The notes beneath the pieces were generated by a model. The model had not been told where the DNA came from. It worked only from the letters and a program-made list of their open reading frames with translations, and ran no database searches. This document shows positions 22,103-32,571 of a DNA stretch of 32,955 nt, piece by piece (position 1 is the first letter of the stretch; each line of letters begins with the position of its first letter). The translations under genes and the position numbers were made by a program. This DNA is from Bondarzewia mesenterica (lineage: Eukaryota > Basidiomycota > Agaricomycetes > Russulales > Bondarzewiaceae), in the NCBI GenBank assembly GCA_004802705.1, contig SGPL01000373.1:1-32955 (forward strand). The letters are read 5' to 3'.

Positions 22103-24778
22103 TTCGAGCCCCTTTCTTTGCCTTGGATGCATGCTCGGGAACAGCAGGTTGCACACCCAGTTCCATCACGATAGTGTAGTACGGTCGCCGATCTTTGGCG
22201 AACGAGTCGGACGTCGGAAAGGAGATATCCTCCGCTTTGATGTCATCATACGCTGCAACAGTCCAGGCAGTCCTGCGGCGATTGACCTGGACAAGGATAC
22301 CTGTCATGACCTCCTCGCGAAGCAATTCGTTCCGCAGTAGCACCGGGATCAATAAGTCGATGACAGCCTCATCATATTTAGCAATGAACGCCATGCCTCG
22401 GACAAAGGCGGCAAACATCCCGTCCGTCGAGGCGACCGAGCTGTCGCCTAGTCTGGCGAAGTGCGTGAACCGAACCCTCGCATCCTCGAATGCTTCGCGA
22501 AAGGTAAGACCATCCGCAACGTTGTCCGGTCGGCTGTCTAGGATCTGCTGGGCGATGCTGTCCTCGAAGATTCCTCAACAAACGTGGTGACGTGACAACC
22601 CAGACTGAAACGCATGCCACAATGTCGTGAATGATCTCGTAAGACGGCGCGATCGTACGCCTCCGTGACGAGCACTCGCGCTACAACTTCTCCTCGTTCG
22701 CCGAGATCCAGAACACCATTCCCCGTGTATCGTCGAAGAGTGTCAATGAGAGTGGTCCGATCTGTTGTACGCCAGTCTTGTAGTTGCATGGCTGCGACCT
22801 GAGAGAATAAAGTTAGCAGGGACGGATAAAATCAGCCGAAAGAGCATGACCGACCTCGGCAAGTAGCGGCTCGCTAGGATATCCAGAACACATATACTCG
22901 CGATGTTCTGGAACAGAATAAACCATTCTCATGTGGCTTGTGACGAGTTCGGCAACAATCATCTGAGTCTGCTGTCGTCGTGGATCATAGTCAAGGCAGA
23001 GACGGACGTCGGCAACTGCCAACCTGGCGGGATCACTAGAGTAGTCAAAGGACTTCTCTGCATCGGTGTCACAGACGAGCTTGCTGCGTGCCGTGTTGAG
23101 AACAGACCTCGTCAACCAAAATATCTCGTGATAGTCTTGGATGTCACCGAACATGGACCAGAATCTGCGATGTCAGCCAACTCAGTACTGTCGTCGTCGG
23201 CAGACAAAGAAACAGGAATTACAAAGGTCTCCCAAACTTTGCCATGAAAGGCACGGCGGACACATCTTCGATAGTCAGCATACCGGGAATGACGAGGAAG
23301 TCCGGCGCACAGTCGAATGGGGCCTTGGTGATGGGGGATTGCAAGGGACCGCTTGCGGCAGCACGTGAAGATTGTACTTGGATCGGTGCGGGAACAAAGC
23401 AGCGGATATGCGGGATGGTCGAAAGGAAGATTGCAAAGATGGGAAAGGGTTGAAAATCATTGAAAACCGAAAGTAAGACGTCATACAAGGTCTCATCATA
23501 ATAGTTTGTGGGTGCCTTCCTCTGGACAAGCTCATCGGCTTCGTCGAAGTAGAGCACGATCTTAATGGGGCGCGCGGAATCTTTGCCCATTTTCCATGAT
23601 GGGTCGATAACCCGCACCAAGTTCTCGAGCTCTTCAACGGCTTCGGAGATGGCTGCATGCTCGTCAATCGACGTGGCCCCACCTTTCATTGCTTCCACAA
23701 CCACATTGCTGTAAAGTTCTTCGCGTGCCTCTGGGAATTTGTCCGAACGCAGAAGCTCCCTCCATTCCTTTGTAAGTGTTTCGTATGAAACCGTGCGGTG
23801 TCCGAGAAGTGACTGTAGCCTCTGGCGAACGGCGATAAAAAGGCATGAAAAAAAAAACCAAATAATGTACTCGCACGGCGACATATGTGTCGCACGGCTT
23901 GACTAAGTGGTCCCGCACACTGTCGTCTGGAGGAGGGAACAGGACTGCAGTAACAGGTAAGTATATCGGCCCATTATATGATGGAACAGCTAAATCACCG
24001 ACCTTCTGTTTCACGCTGGGCACCCAAGTTGAAGGGGATCGTAAAAACGAGGGCTGCTTGTTCATCGACCATTCGGGATTTGCCAGTGCCTGAACTTTGG
24101 AGAATCATCACGGTGTTCGAATAATCCCGACCCTGCCCGTTGATCTTTATGTCGTTGAGAGTCTCGAGTAGCCAGACATGATGATCTAGCTGGTACGGAG
24201 CATTCCAAGCCTTACGAACGGCTAGAAATCGAATCAGCATGGACAGAAGGGCGACGATGGGTCATCACTTGCCGATGTCACGGTCTAGATAAGCATCAGT
24301 CGGGAAATGCTCCTAAATGAACTGCCCAAGTATAGATGCGACTTACCAGTCAATTTCCGCCCTTCAATGCTCTGCCTCTGTTTGACAGTCTTGAGAGGCG
24401 GCGATCGGAGGAGGACTTTTAGTGAGATTGTCAACAACTGAATAAGGATCAAAGGGTAAAATGCGCACCTGCACTCCGTATCTTCGCAAAGGATTGATCG
24501 CTCCACGCTTTTCGCAGAGCCTCCTTGAGGGCAGGATTGTTCTCAAGCAGCGACTGGGCCTGCTCCAATTGTCGATACCCTTGCACCTTCCTATCGCTCG
24601 TCATCGCGATAGCACAGATTAGTTGAGGGAGCATCGAATCGGTTAGAGGATCTTGGCGGCCAACGTCAACCCAGTCATCATGCCAATCGTCGTTTATTTG
24701 CAGGAGTACGACGATCTGCCTATCTAACCGTGCGTGCAGGCTGGGGCTGATGTCGTCTGGTTCGATCTGAGGAAGCAT
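21711..24778 (-). pseudogene. P-loop NTPase with restriction-endonuclease-like C-terminus, copy A (frameshifted)
   Basis: A multi-exon gene of roughly 900 codons starting MLPQIEPDD at 24778. Exon 1 (to about 24469) is a helical domain without known motif. Two short exons lead to LLETLNDIK and the Walker A motif QSSGTGKSRMVDE (about 24100-24062). After further introns come a helical region and Walker B IVLYFDEADEL (about 23560-23530), then a sensor-like FAIFLSTIPH. Downstream are the exon at about 23154-22860 and the last part, with VIDLLIPVLL and LVQVNRR resembling the D and QxK strands of a PD-(D/E)xK nuclease, ending SQYGS at 21711. Relative to copy B, two bases are missing near 22570-22575, throwing the nuclease-like part out of frame, and the QxK lysine is asparagine (22281-22283). 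The layout recalls Crinkler/CR-type NTPase-nuclease proteins; this assignment is by motif order, not alignment. Confidence 0.65.
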
Positions 24779-24825
24779 GGTGAGACAGTGTTTGCTCGTC
24801 GGGGGAGGAATAAAGGCTCAATGCT

Positions 24826-24832
24826 CTTTTAT
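24826..24832 (-). promoter_or_regulatory. TATA-like box of NTPase gene copy A
   Basis: ATAAAAG on the minus strand lies about 50 bp upstream of the start codon at 24778 and is kept at the same spacing in copy B (31232-31238). It lies inside the repeated unit, so each copy carries its own promoter. Confidence 0.45.
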
Positions 24833-24875
24833 GTGCAAGCGAGTTCACAAGTACGTGGTATCGAGGTGTCGCCAG

Positions 24876-25371
24876 TCTACGTACGTTCTGTGGTCCTTTT
24901 TATGTAGTTCTGTATTGTGAACCCTGAGGCCTGAGCCCTGTCTCTGATGAGACGACACTTTGTTGTGAAGCAGGCAGCCCATCGCAGAATCGTAACTTGT
25001 CGCTGCCCGATTTAGTAGGTTATTTGCTGAATTGGGATGCTGGTGGTAAGCCTCAGCTTACACACTTCCCCGTTAGGAAAGAAACCGTTGTGGTACACGA
25101 TGTGTCCGCTGGAAGAGGATGTGGCAGGGCGTCACTCGTGGGAGGGTGACTGTGGTTTTTGCTAACCAGACGTCAAGCGCCTCGCATTCAGCGAGTTCCG
25201 ATGCCGGTAACCAGCGGGCGTCCTCGATCGTCGCCCACCATCTGCCATCCATAGATGTTCTCGCCCAGATCCGAGGAGGTTCTATTCAACCGCTCAGATT
25301 CACCAGCAGCCATTTGAGCAACAACAGGCAACAACACCGTGACCCCATCTGGCTTCCGACGATCATCTATG
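24876..25371. other. spacer between copy A and the P450 gene
   Basis: Unique sequence directly right of the copy A unit end. The P450 first exon with the membrane anchor and proline-rich PPGP region should lie here but is not recognisable. Only the last few codons before the intron at 25372-25453, reading roughly PIWLPTIIYG, may be a degraded exon end. Confidence 0.45.
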
Positions 25372-25453
25372 GTATGCATCCTGCATTGCTTTTGCACGTC
25401 GATCGACACCCCGTTCATTTCCTACATTGACATTGTATTTGGTCGGGCTGCAG

Positions 25454-27410
25454 GTGTCATCATCTACATCCATGCATTCGGAAATTCTGTCATCGTCTTG
25501 AATTCGGCAAAGGCCGCGGACAATCTGCTCGAAAAGCGCGGTGCCATCTACTCGTCCAGGCCAGAGAGAGCTATGATTCGCGATGTGTAAGTGGGTGCCG
25601 GTGCCGCACGTTCTGATCATCCTGATACCGCTGTGAATGTCTGCACAGGATGGGATGGAACTGTCTTTCGTGGGAATGCCCTATGGCAATTCGTGGAGAA
25701 AACACCGAGGCGCTTTTCAGAAACACTTCCACACACGTGCTACTCCTTGCTATGAACCGATTCAGATCAGGGAGGCTCACGCGCTCCTCCGCAACTTGCT
25801 TCACAGCCACGAGAACTATTATCATCATTTGCGCAGGTGAGGCTCCAGGGTTGATGTCGGAAGCACCTTCGTCGGCTGACACATGTGTTTATGCATGAAC
25901 AGGAATGCGGCGGCTCTAGTCATGAAGATTTCGTATGGACATGATGTCGCAGAAGAGGGCGATGTCTTCGTGACTCTGGCCGAAAGGGCAATCTCTAATA
26001 TAATGCAAGCAGGTATATTTGGGGCATACTTGGTGGACTACATCCCAATGCGTGAGTCAAGGCCTTCCATCCTCTCAAAAAGACCATTGACACTTGATTC
26101 TGACGTCCCAGTGAAGCATGTTCCGCACTGGTTTCCTGGCGCGGGGTTCAAGAGGCAAGGAAGGGAGTGGATGAAGGATTCGCGAGCAATGCTCGATAAG
26201 CCTTATGAGTTGGTCAAGGAGCAAATGGTAGGAAGATGTATCCGTCCAGGATACCTGCCGGCTGACGCGAAGCTCGCTTTCAGGCTTCGGGCACTGCAGG
26301 GCCCAGCGTGATGACGATCGAACTGGAGAACTTGAGCAGTTCCAAGGACGTGGACATCACGACCATCAAGAACATTGCCGCCATTTCCTATGCAGGTAAG
26401 GAGAAACTCTCTTCATAAATTGGTTCCTGTAGTCTCATCATGAATTGAATTGACCTATGCCGTACTAGCTGGTGCTGACACTGTGAGCCTGTTTACTTCT
26501 TTCTCAGCTAAGTTATCTGGTTCTCATAGTGGCTATGTTTGATAGACGGTCTCTACCATGATGACGTTCTTTCTGAGCATGATGCTCCATCCCGAGTACC
26601 AGCGCAAGGCTCAGGAAGAGATTGACAGAGTCGTCGGTCCTGGTCGCTTGCCGGACTTCAATAATCGAGACCAGCTACCACATATCAACAATATCGTCTG
26701 GGAATGCCTGCGTTGGAATCCCATTTTGCCTTTGGCCGTTCCTCATGCGACGACGCAAGACGATGTGTACGAGGGCTACTGGATTTCGAAGGGCACCACC
26801 ATCATTCCCAATATTTGGTCAATTCTTGCAGGACTATTTTTTCTTGTCTTAAACCGCCTATCTGGTCTTGGCTCTTGACCCACTGGCTTCGCATTCAGGG
26901 CTATGTTCCATGACGAGACGAAGCATCCGGATGCATTTGCCTTCAAGCCGGAACGATTTGAGGATGAGAAGAAGAATATGGAACTTGGGACGAACAATTT
27001 GCCTCACATCGTTTTTGGATTCGGACGACGGTGAGTTCGCCTTCGCACTTTCACGACGATCGTATTGCGACCATGCCACCTGGGCGCGTTTTGCAGTGTC
27101 TGTCCTGGCCGGTGGCTCGCCTTTGATAGCTTATGGATTACGATCGCGTCTGTCCTTTCCGTCTACACTGTCTCCAAGCCGAAGGACGTGAACGGGGCCG
27201 TCATCGAGCCCGAAATCGAGTTTACCAATGGCGTAGTGAGGTGCGTAACACCACTCAAATGCATCGCTAGTTTCCTTGATGGAGGCTTCGCTGATGACTT
27301 GCTGTGGACACAGTCGGCCAAAGACGTTCAAATGCTCGGTTTTTCCTCGCTCTGAGGCCTCTCTGGCTCTCATCAAGCAGACGGAGGATGAGCGAGACAT
27401 GGCAAACTGA
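25454..27410 (+). pseudogene. cytochrome P450 monooxygenase, N-terminus missing, one frameshift
   Basis: Ten exons: 25454-25586, 25649-25836, 25903-26051, 26112-26227, 26284-26395, 26469-26482, 26546-26817, 26899-27030, 27097-27240 and 27314-27410. They encode about 450 residues of a P450 from YIHAFGNSVIVLN to the stop at 27408. Hallmarks are all present: the C-helix SWRKHR, I-helix AGADTT, ExxR as ECLRW, KPERF, and heme loop FGFGRRVCPGR, split by an intron. One base is missing near 25659, between MGWN and LSFVGMPYG. The membrane anchor and proline hinge (about 55-60 residues) are not found upstream. Resemblance to the O-methylsterigmatocystin oxidoreductase-like P450s of mushrooms is suggested by FTNGV and the LPDF region, but the substrate is unknown. 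It lies between NTPase copies A and B. Confidence 0.85.
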
Positions 27411-28016
27411 TTTTGGCTGGAACCTTCCTGTGTCCGCCGATGATCTGTTTACAATCACTGTGACTGATTGAAATGGATGTACTTGCGCTTTCCTTTCCAA
27501 GTTCGATGTTTCTGATTCCCTTTTGTCCTGTACTTGTCCTTCTTACTTGACTTATGATATGTTCTGGCATATTGCCTCACGTGAACAGCTTTATGGCACT
27601 TGGATGCGAGCTGCCTTCCCAAGGTCGCGGCTCTGACCAATCCAATCGTCGGAAGCTGCTACTCGACTCTCGATAGTCGCCTTCAAGTCATGCGACATCG
27701 TGATTGAGCTCATAGTAGTAATGCAAATGAAGCGCAGACATGGAATTGTGCACAGCTGGGTCTGTTCCATGAACCCTGAAAACTGCATCATTCCGTGACT
27801 CCAACCTCCGGACGAAAAGGTCTGAACCTGTCATCGACTCAGAATACCTGTACGCATTTTGCGATGTCTCTGTACATCATCAGTTTCCAATCACACGTAG
27901 TAGATAACTTGACATTGACAACAATACAACAGCAGACAAAGCAGCGACGATGCAACGCAATTCCACAAAGTTACATGACAAAGGAAAGATTAAACTAACA
28001 GCTGTTGACGGACTCC

Positions 28017-31000
28017 TCAACTTCCGTACTGCGAAATCACAATCCCCTCCACTTCCTCTTCGTCGACGACATCCCCAAGGGAGGTGTTTTGGATCCAATG
28101 GAAACATTCCTTGCCCACCATCCAGGACGGCTTTAGTCTCCGGACCGCTGCGATCGCCCGGTCGTTAGTGCGGGGGTGTTCCGACAACAAATCGCGAGAC
28201 GCAAGTAGGGAAATGTATGTGTCCTTGTCCTCAGGCAAGATTCCTTTGTAGACGGTACCCGAGCAGCCGTAGGCATAGATGTTGTAACGTGGATGGACAA
28301 GTTTGGTCTGTGCCTCAGCGGCCGACCGAAGCTCGCCCCTTGCCACCCCTGCTTGTTTGATGTCGACTCTCGAGGGCGATGTCTGTGTATCGTCGTGCAG
28401 GCGCAAATTTCGAGCCCCTTTCTTTGCCTTGGATGCATGCTCGGGAACGGCAGGTTGCACGCCCAGTTCCATCACGATAGTGCAGTACGGTCGCCGATCT
28501 TCGGTGAACAGGTCGGATGTCGGAAAGAGGGAGATATCCTCCGCTTTGACGTCACACGCCGCAGCACTCCCGGCAGTCCTGCGGCGTTTGACTTGGACGA
28601 GGATACCTGTCATGACCTCCTCGCGAAGCAATTCATTCCGCAGTAGCACCGGGATCAGAAAGTCGATGACAGCCTGACCATTTTTAGCAATGAACGCCAT
28701 GCCTCGGACAAAGGCGGCAAACAGCCCGTCTGTCGAGGCGACCGAGCTGTCGCCCAGTTTGGCGAAGTGCGTGAACCGAACCCTCGCATCCTCGAATGCT
28801 TCGCGGAAGGTAAGACCGTCGGCAACGTTGTCCGGTCGGCTGTCTAGGATCTGCTGGGCGATGTTGTCCTCGAAGAGCTCCTTAATGAACGTGGTGACGT
28901 GACAACCCAGACTGAAAAGCATGCGCTGGCCATGTTCTCGTAAGACGGCGCGATCGTACGCCTCCGTGACGAGGACTCGCGCAACAACTTCTCCTCGTTC
29001 GCCGAGATCCAGAACACCATTCCCCATATATCGTTGAAGAGTGTCAATGAGAGCGGTTCGACGTTTCTTCTGCCAGTGTTGTAATTGCATGGCCGCTGCC
29101 TGGGAGAACAAAGTTAGCAAGGACGGATAAAATCAGCCGGAAGAGTAGAACTGACTTCGGCAAGTAGCGGCTCGCTGGAGTATCCAGAATGCAGATACTC
29201 GCCATGCTTTGGAACAGAATAAACCATTCGCATGTGGCTCGCGACGAGTTCGGCGACCACCATCTGATTCTGCTGCCGCCCTGACTCATAGTCGAGGCAG
29301 AGACGGACGTCGGCAACTGCCAACCTGGCGGCGTCGCTAGAGTCGGAAAAGGACTTCTCTACATTGGTGTCACAGATGAGCTTGCTGCGTGCCATCTTGA
29401 GAACAGAGGTCGATAGCTGAAGGATCCTGACATCATTTTGGATATCACGGAACATGGACCAAAATCTGCGATGTCAGCCAACTCAGTACTGTCGTCGTCG
29501 GCAGACAAAGAAGTAGGAATTACAAAGGTCTCCCAAATTTCGCCATGAAAGGTACGGCGGACACATCCTCGAGCGTCAGCTTATCGGGTATGACGGAGAA
29601 GTCTGGCGCACAGTCGAATGGGGTCTCGGTAATCGGGGGCTGCAAGGGACCGCTTGCGGCAGCACGCGAGGATCGTACTTGGTTCTGTGCGGGGGCGACG
29701 TAGACGACATGCGGGATGGTCGAAAGGAAGATCGCAAAGATGGGAAAGGGTTGAAAATCATTGAAAACCGAAAGTAAGACGTCATATAAGGTCTTATCAT
29801 AATAGTTTTTAGGTGNCCTCTTCTCGACAAGCTCATGGGCTTCGTCGAAGTAGAGCATGATCTTGAGTGGGGCGCCCGCAAAATTCGCCCACTTTCCATG
29901 ATGGGTCGATAACCCGCACCAAGTTCTTGAGCTCTTCAACGGCCTCGGAAATGGCTGCATGTTCATCAATTGATGTGACCCCACCTTTCATCCAAGTTGG
30001 CTCGTGCTTTTGCCGGATATTGTTCAAAAAACCCTCCTGCAAATCTAAATAAGAGGGCATTCATCGNAAAGAAAAAAGGGACNCACAGTCGCTTCCGCAA
30101 TCACATCNTTGTAAAGGTCTTCGCGCGCATCTGGGCANTTGTCGGGACGCAGATGNTCCCTCCATTCCTTTGTTAGCGTTTCGTATGNANNCGTGCNNTG
30201 TCCGAGAAGTAACTGNAGNCTCTCGCGAACGGNGGNAAAAAGNCGCGAAAAAAAANANCAAATAACGTACGCGCACGGCGTCATATGTGTNGCACGGCTT
30301 GANTANATGGTCCCGCACACTGTCGTCCGGAGGAGGGAACAGGNCTGAAGCGNNAGGTAAGCNTATCGGCCCANTATATGATGGAAGGACTGAATCACCG
30401 ACCTTCTGTTTCACGCTGGGCACCCAAGTTGAAGGGGATCNTAAAAACGAGGGCTGCTTGTTCATCGACCATTCGGGATTTGCCAGTGCCTGAACTTTGG
30501 AGAATCATCACGGTGTTCGAATAATCCCAACCATGCCCGCTGATCTTTATGTCGTTGAGAGTCTCGAGTAGCAAGACGTGATANTCTAGTTCGTATGGAG
30601 NATTCCAAGCCTTACNAANGGCTGGAAATGGAATCAGCATGGACAGAAGGGCGACGATGGGTCATCACTTGCCGATGTCACGGTCTAGATAAGCATCAGT
30701 CGGGAAATACTCCTAGATGAGCNGGCCAAGTNTAGATGCGACTTACCAGTCAATTTCCGCCTTTCANTCCTCTGCCTCTGTTTGACAGTCTTGGGAGGCG
30801 ACGGCGGNGATCGNANNAGGACTTNNAGNGANATTGTCAACANCTGGATANGGATCAAAGGGTAAAATGCGCACCTGCACTCCGTATCTTCGCAAAGGAT
30901 TGANCGCTCCACGCTTTTCGCAGAGCCTCCTTGAGGGCAGGATTGTTGTCAAGCAGCGACTGGGCCTGCTCCAATTGTCGATACCCTTGCACGTACTTAT

Positions 31001-31184
31001 CGCTCGTCTTCGCGATAGCACAGAGTAGTTGAGGGAGCATNGAATCAGTTAGAGGATCTTGNNGGCCAANGTCNANCCAATCNTNGNGCCANTCGTCNTC
31101 ANNTTGCAGGAGCANGGNNANNTGCCNATCGANCCGTGCNTGCAGGNTTGGGCTGATGTCNTCTGGTTCGATCTGAGGAAGCAT
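28017..31184 (-). pseudogene. P-loop NTPase with restriction-endonuclease-like C-terminus, copy B
   Basis: Same gene as copy A, start at 31184 and end SQYGS at 28017. The last exon (about 29100-28017, more than 350 codons) is fully open, and the nuclease-like strand keeps its lysine as LVQVKRR (QVK at 28587-28595) after VIDFLIPVLL. Walker A reads SSGTGKSRMVDE (about 30500-30462). Walker B is LYFDEAHEL (about 29856-29830), with His where A has Asp. Compared with A, one extra base at about 29864-29868, just before Walker B, changes frame, and an extra 95-bp segment near 29998-30092 adds a possible intron (GTGNGT donor, TTTGCAG acceptor) and about 14 codons. Ns in the 5' half hide several codons. 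The frameshift may be real or an assembly fault in this low-quality part. Confidence 0.6.
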
Positions 31185-31231
31185 GNNGAGACAGTGTTTG
31201 CTCGTTGGGGGAGGAATAAAGGCTCAATGCT

Positions 31232-31238
31232 CTTTTAT
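31232..31238 (-). promoter_or_regulatory. TATA-like box of NTPase gene copy B
   Basis: Same ATAAAAG element and spacing as in copy A, about 50 bp upstream of the start codon at 31184. Confidence 0.4.
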
Positions 31239-31281
31239 GTGCANGCGAGTTNNNAANCACGTGGTGTCCAGGTGTCGCCAG

Positions 31282-31699
31282 GGTGCTACTGCCACCAGTG
31301 GTGTTAAGTTTCAGCGGGGCGATCATCGATGAGCAAGTTGCAAGGATTCAGCCACGACCTGCCACGACACACCCTCTCACCAGAAAATCTGCCATGACGG
31401 AACACCGCGGACACCAAGCCACGAATCTAAAAGAACCATAATAATCAGATATCAGATATTGTTTGATTGGCTTAGGCTGAGCTTAGAACCTCTAAGCCAA
31501 TTAAGCAACATCTGACATAGTTCCGATGGATTCATGGCAGTGAGTCTATGGCTTGATGCTGGCTTGACGTTCCAAGCTAATCATCGGCTATCATCGGCTT
31601 CCCTTCTTCGCTCTCGGCACCGGTCGTTTGCCATCCGGCACATCCGGCAGCCTACTCATCGATATCCATCGCCCAAGCTGACGGCGCCGACTTAAACCT
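31282..31699. other. spacer between copies B and C
   Basis: Unique sequence with no gene. It contains a 10-bp perfect inverted repeat at 31466-31501 and short direct repeats such as ATCATCGGCT near 31580-31600. Confidence 0.5.
31466..31501. repeat. 10-bp perfect inverted repeat
   Basis: ATTGGCTTAG, a 16-nt loop, then CTAAGCCAAT, in an AT-rich spacer. It may be a small foldback relic; no coding sequence is near. Confidence 0.6.
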
Positions 31700-31850
31700 A
31701 ATTATGATTTGATGGTTTGTGCTCTAGACAAGCGCTTCCAAAATAATTCTACATATTGGAAGGGATTGCTGGCCTTGTGCGTAGCATGCAAGTGGCTTTA
31801 ACACGAGTAACGACAATTCCGTAACGTTTTTCGTAATGGTCATGTCCAAG
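31700..31850. repeat. left end of copy C, repeat of 18853-19003
   Basis: It matches the left end of block A and then jumps within about 15 bp to sequence that in A lies 1.96 kb further on. The GST gene and most of the CHAT relic are missing in between. Confidence 0.75.
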
Positions 31851-31866
31851 TCATGTCCTGAGTCCT

Positions 31867-31940
31867 GATGTGACTCGAGACTCCACCCCGCCGTAGCTAA
31901 ATTGCGCACAGAGACTGACTGTTCCTTCACACGCTGGGTC
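31867..31940 (+). pseudogene. short CHAT-domain tail relic in copy C
   Basis: About 20 codons matching the end of the CHAT relic in copy A can be read, approximately LHPAVAKLRTETDCSFTRW. The terminal Trp codon is kept here (TGG), while in copy A it is TGA. Upstream of this the CHAT sequence is absent. Confidence 0.55.
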
Positions 31941-32571
31941 ACCGTTCGCCCTTCTAGGTTTATGAGAAGGTATGCATCCAAACCGCATGTTGGCCTGTCC
32001 TTTTAGATTCCATAGCGTTTTCCTTTCCAAGTTCGATTTCTTGATCTTTCCAATTCCCATTATCCTGTACTTGTCCTTCTTACTTCACTTATGATATTTT
32101 CTGGCATATTGCCTCGCGTGAACAGCTTTATGGCACTTGGATGCGAGCTAGCTTCCCAAGGTCGCGGCTCTGGCCAATACAATCGTCGGAAGCTGCTACT
32201 TGACTCTCGATAGTCGCCTTTCAAGCCATGCGACATCGTGATTGAGCTCATAGTGGAAATCCAAATGAAGCGCAGACATGAAATTGTGCACAGCTGGATC
32301 TGTTCCATGAACTCTGAAACTGGGAGCTTCCGTGACTCCAATCTCCGGACAAAAAGGTCTGAACCTTTCATCGACTCAGAATATCTGCACGCATTTTGCG
32401 ATGTCTCCGTACATCACCAGTTTCCAATCACACGTAGTATATAACTTCACATTGACAACAATACAATAGCAGACAAAGCGGCGACGATACAAACCAGCCG
32501 CGACGATACAAAGCAATTCCACAAGTTACATGACAAGGGAAAGAGTACACTTACAGCTGTTGACGGACTCC

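Larger units (their letters stand above)
21134..24875. repeat. copy A of the 3.7-kb repeated unit (matches 27485-31281)
   Basis: The unit shared by A and B starts at GCGCTTTCCTTTCCAAG (21134 and 27485) and ends at GTGTCGCCAG (24875 and 31281). Inside, both have a spacer of about 550 bp and the complete NTPase gene with promoter. At the unit ends I see no terminal inverted repeat and no obvious target-site duplication. Confidence 0.85.
27485..31281. repeat. copy B of the repeated unit
   Basis: It matches 21134-24875 throughout, with an extra segment of about 95 bp near 29998-30092. Its left end falls only 75 bp after the P450 stop codon. Unlike A and C it lacks the CHAT tail. Many single Ns occur from 30067 to 31257. 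Confidence 0.85.

Noticed and set aside
21870..22590. Plus-strand frames of 131-156 codons, with equivalents at 28293-28902
   Set aside because: Antisense of the NTPase gene last exon; they recur in copy B only because the repeat recurs.
21134..31281. LTR retrotransposon or DNA transposon with inverted ends
   Set aside because: No reverse transcriptase, integrase or transposase motif and no terminal repeats were seen at the unit borders.
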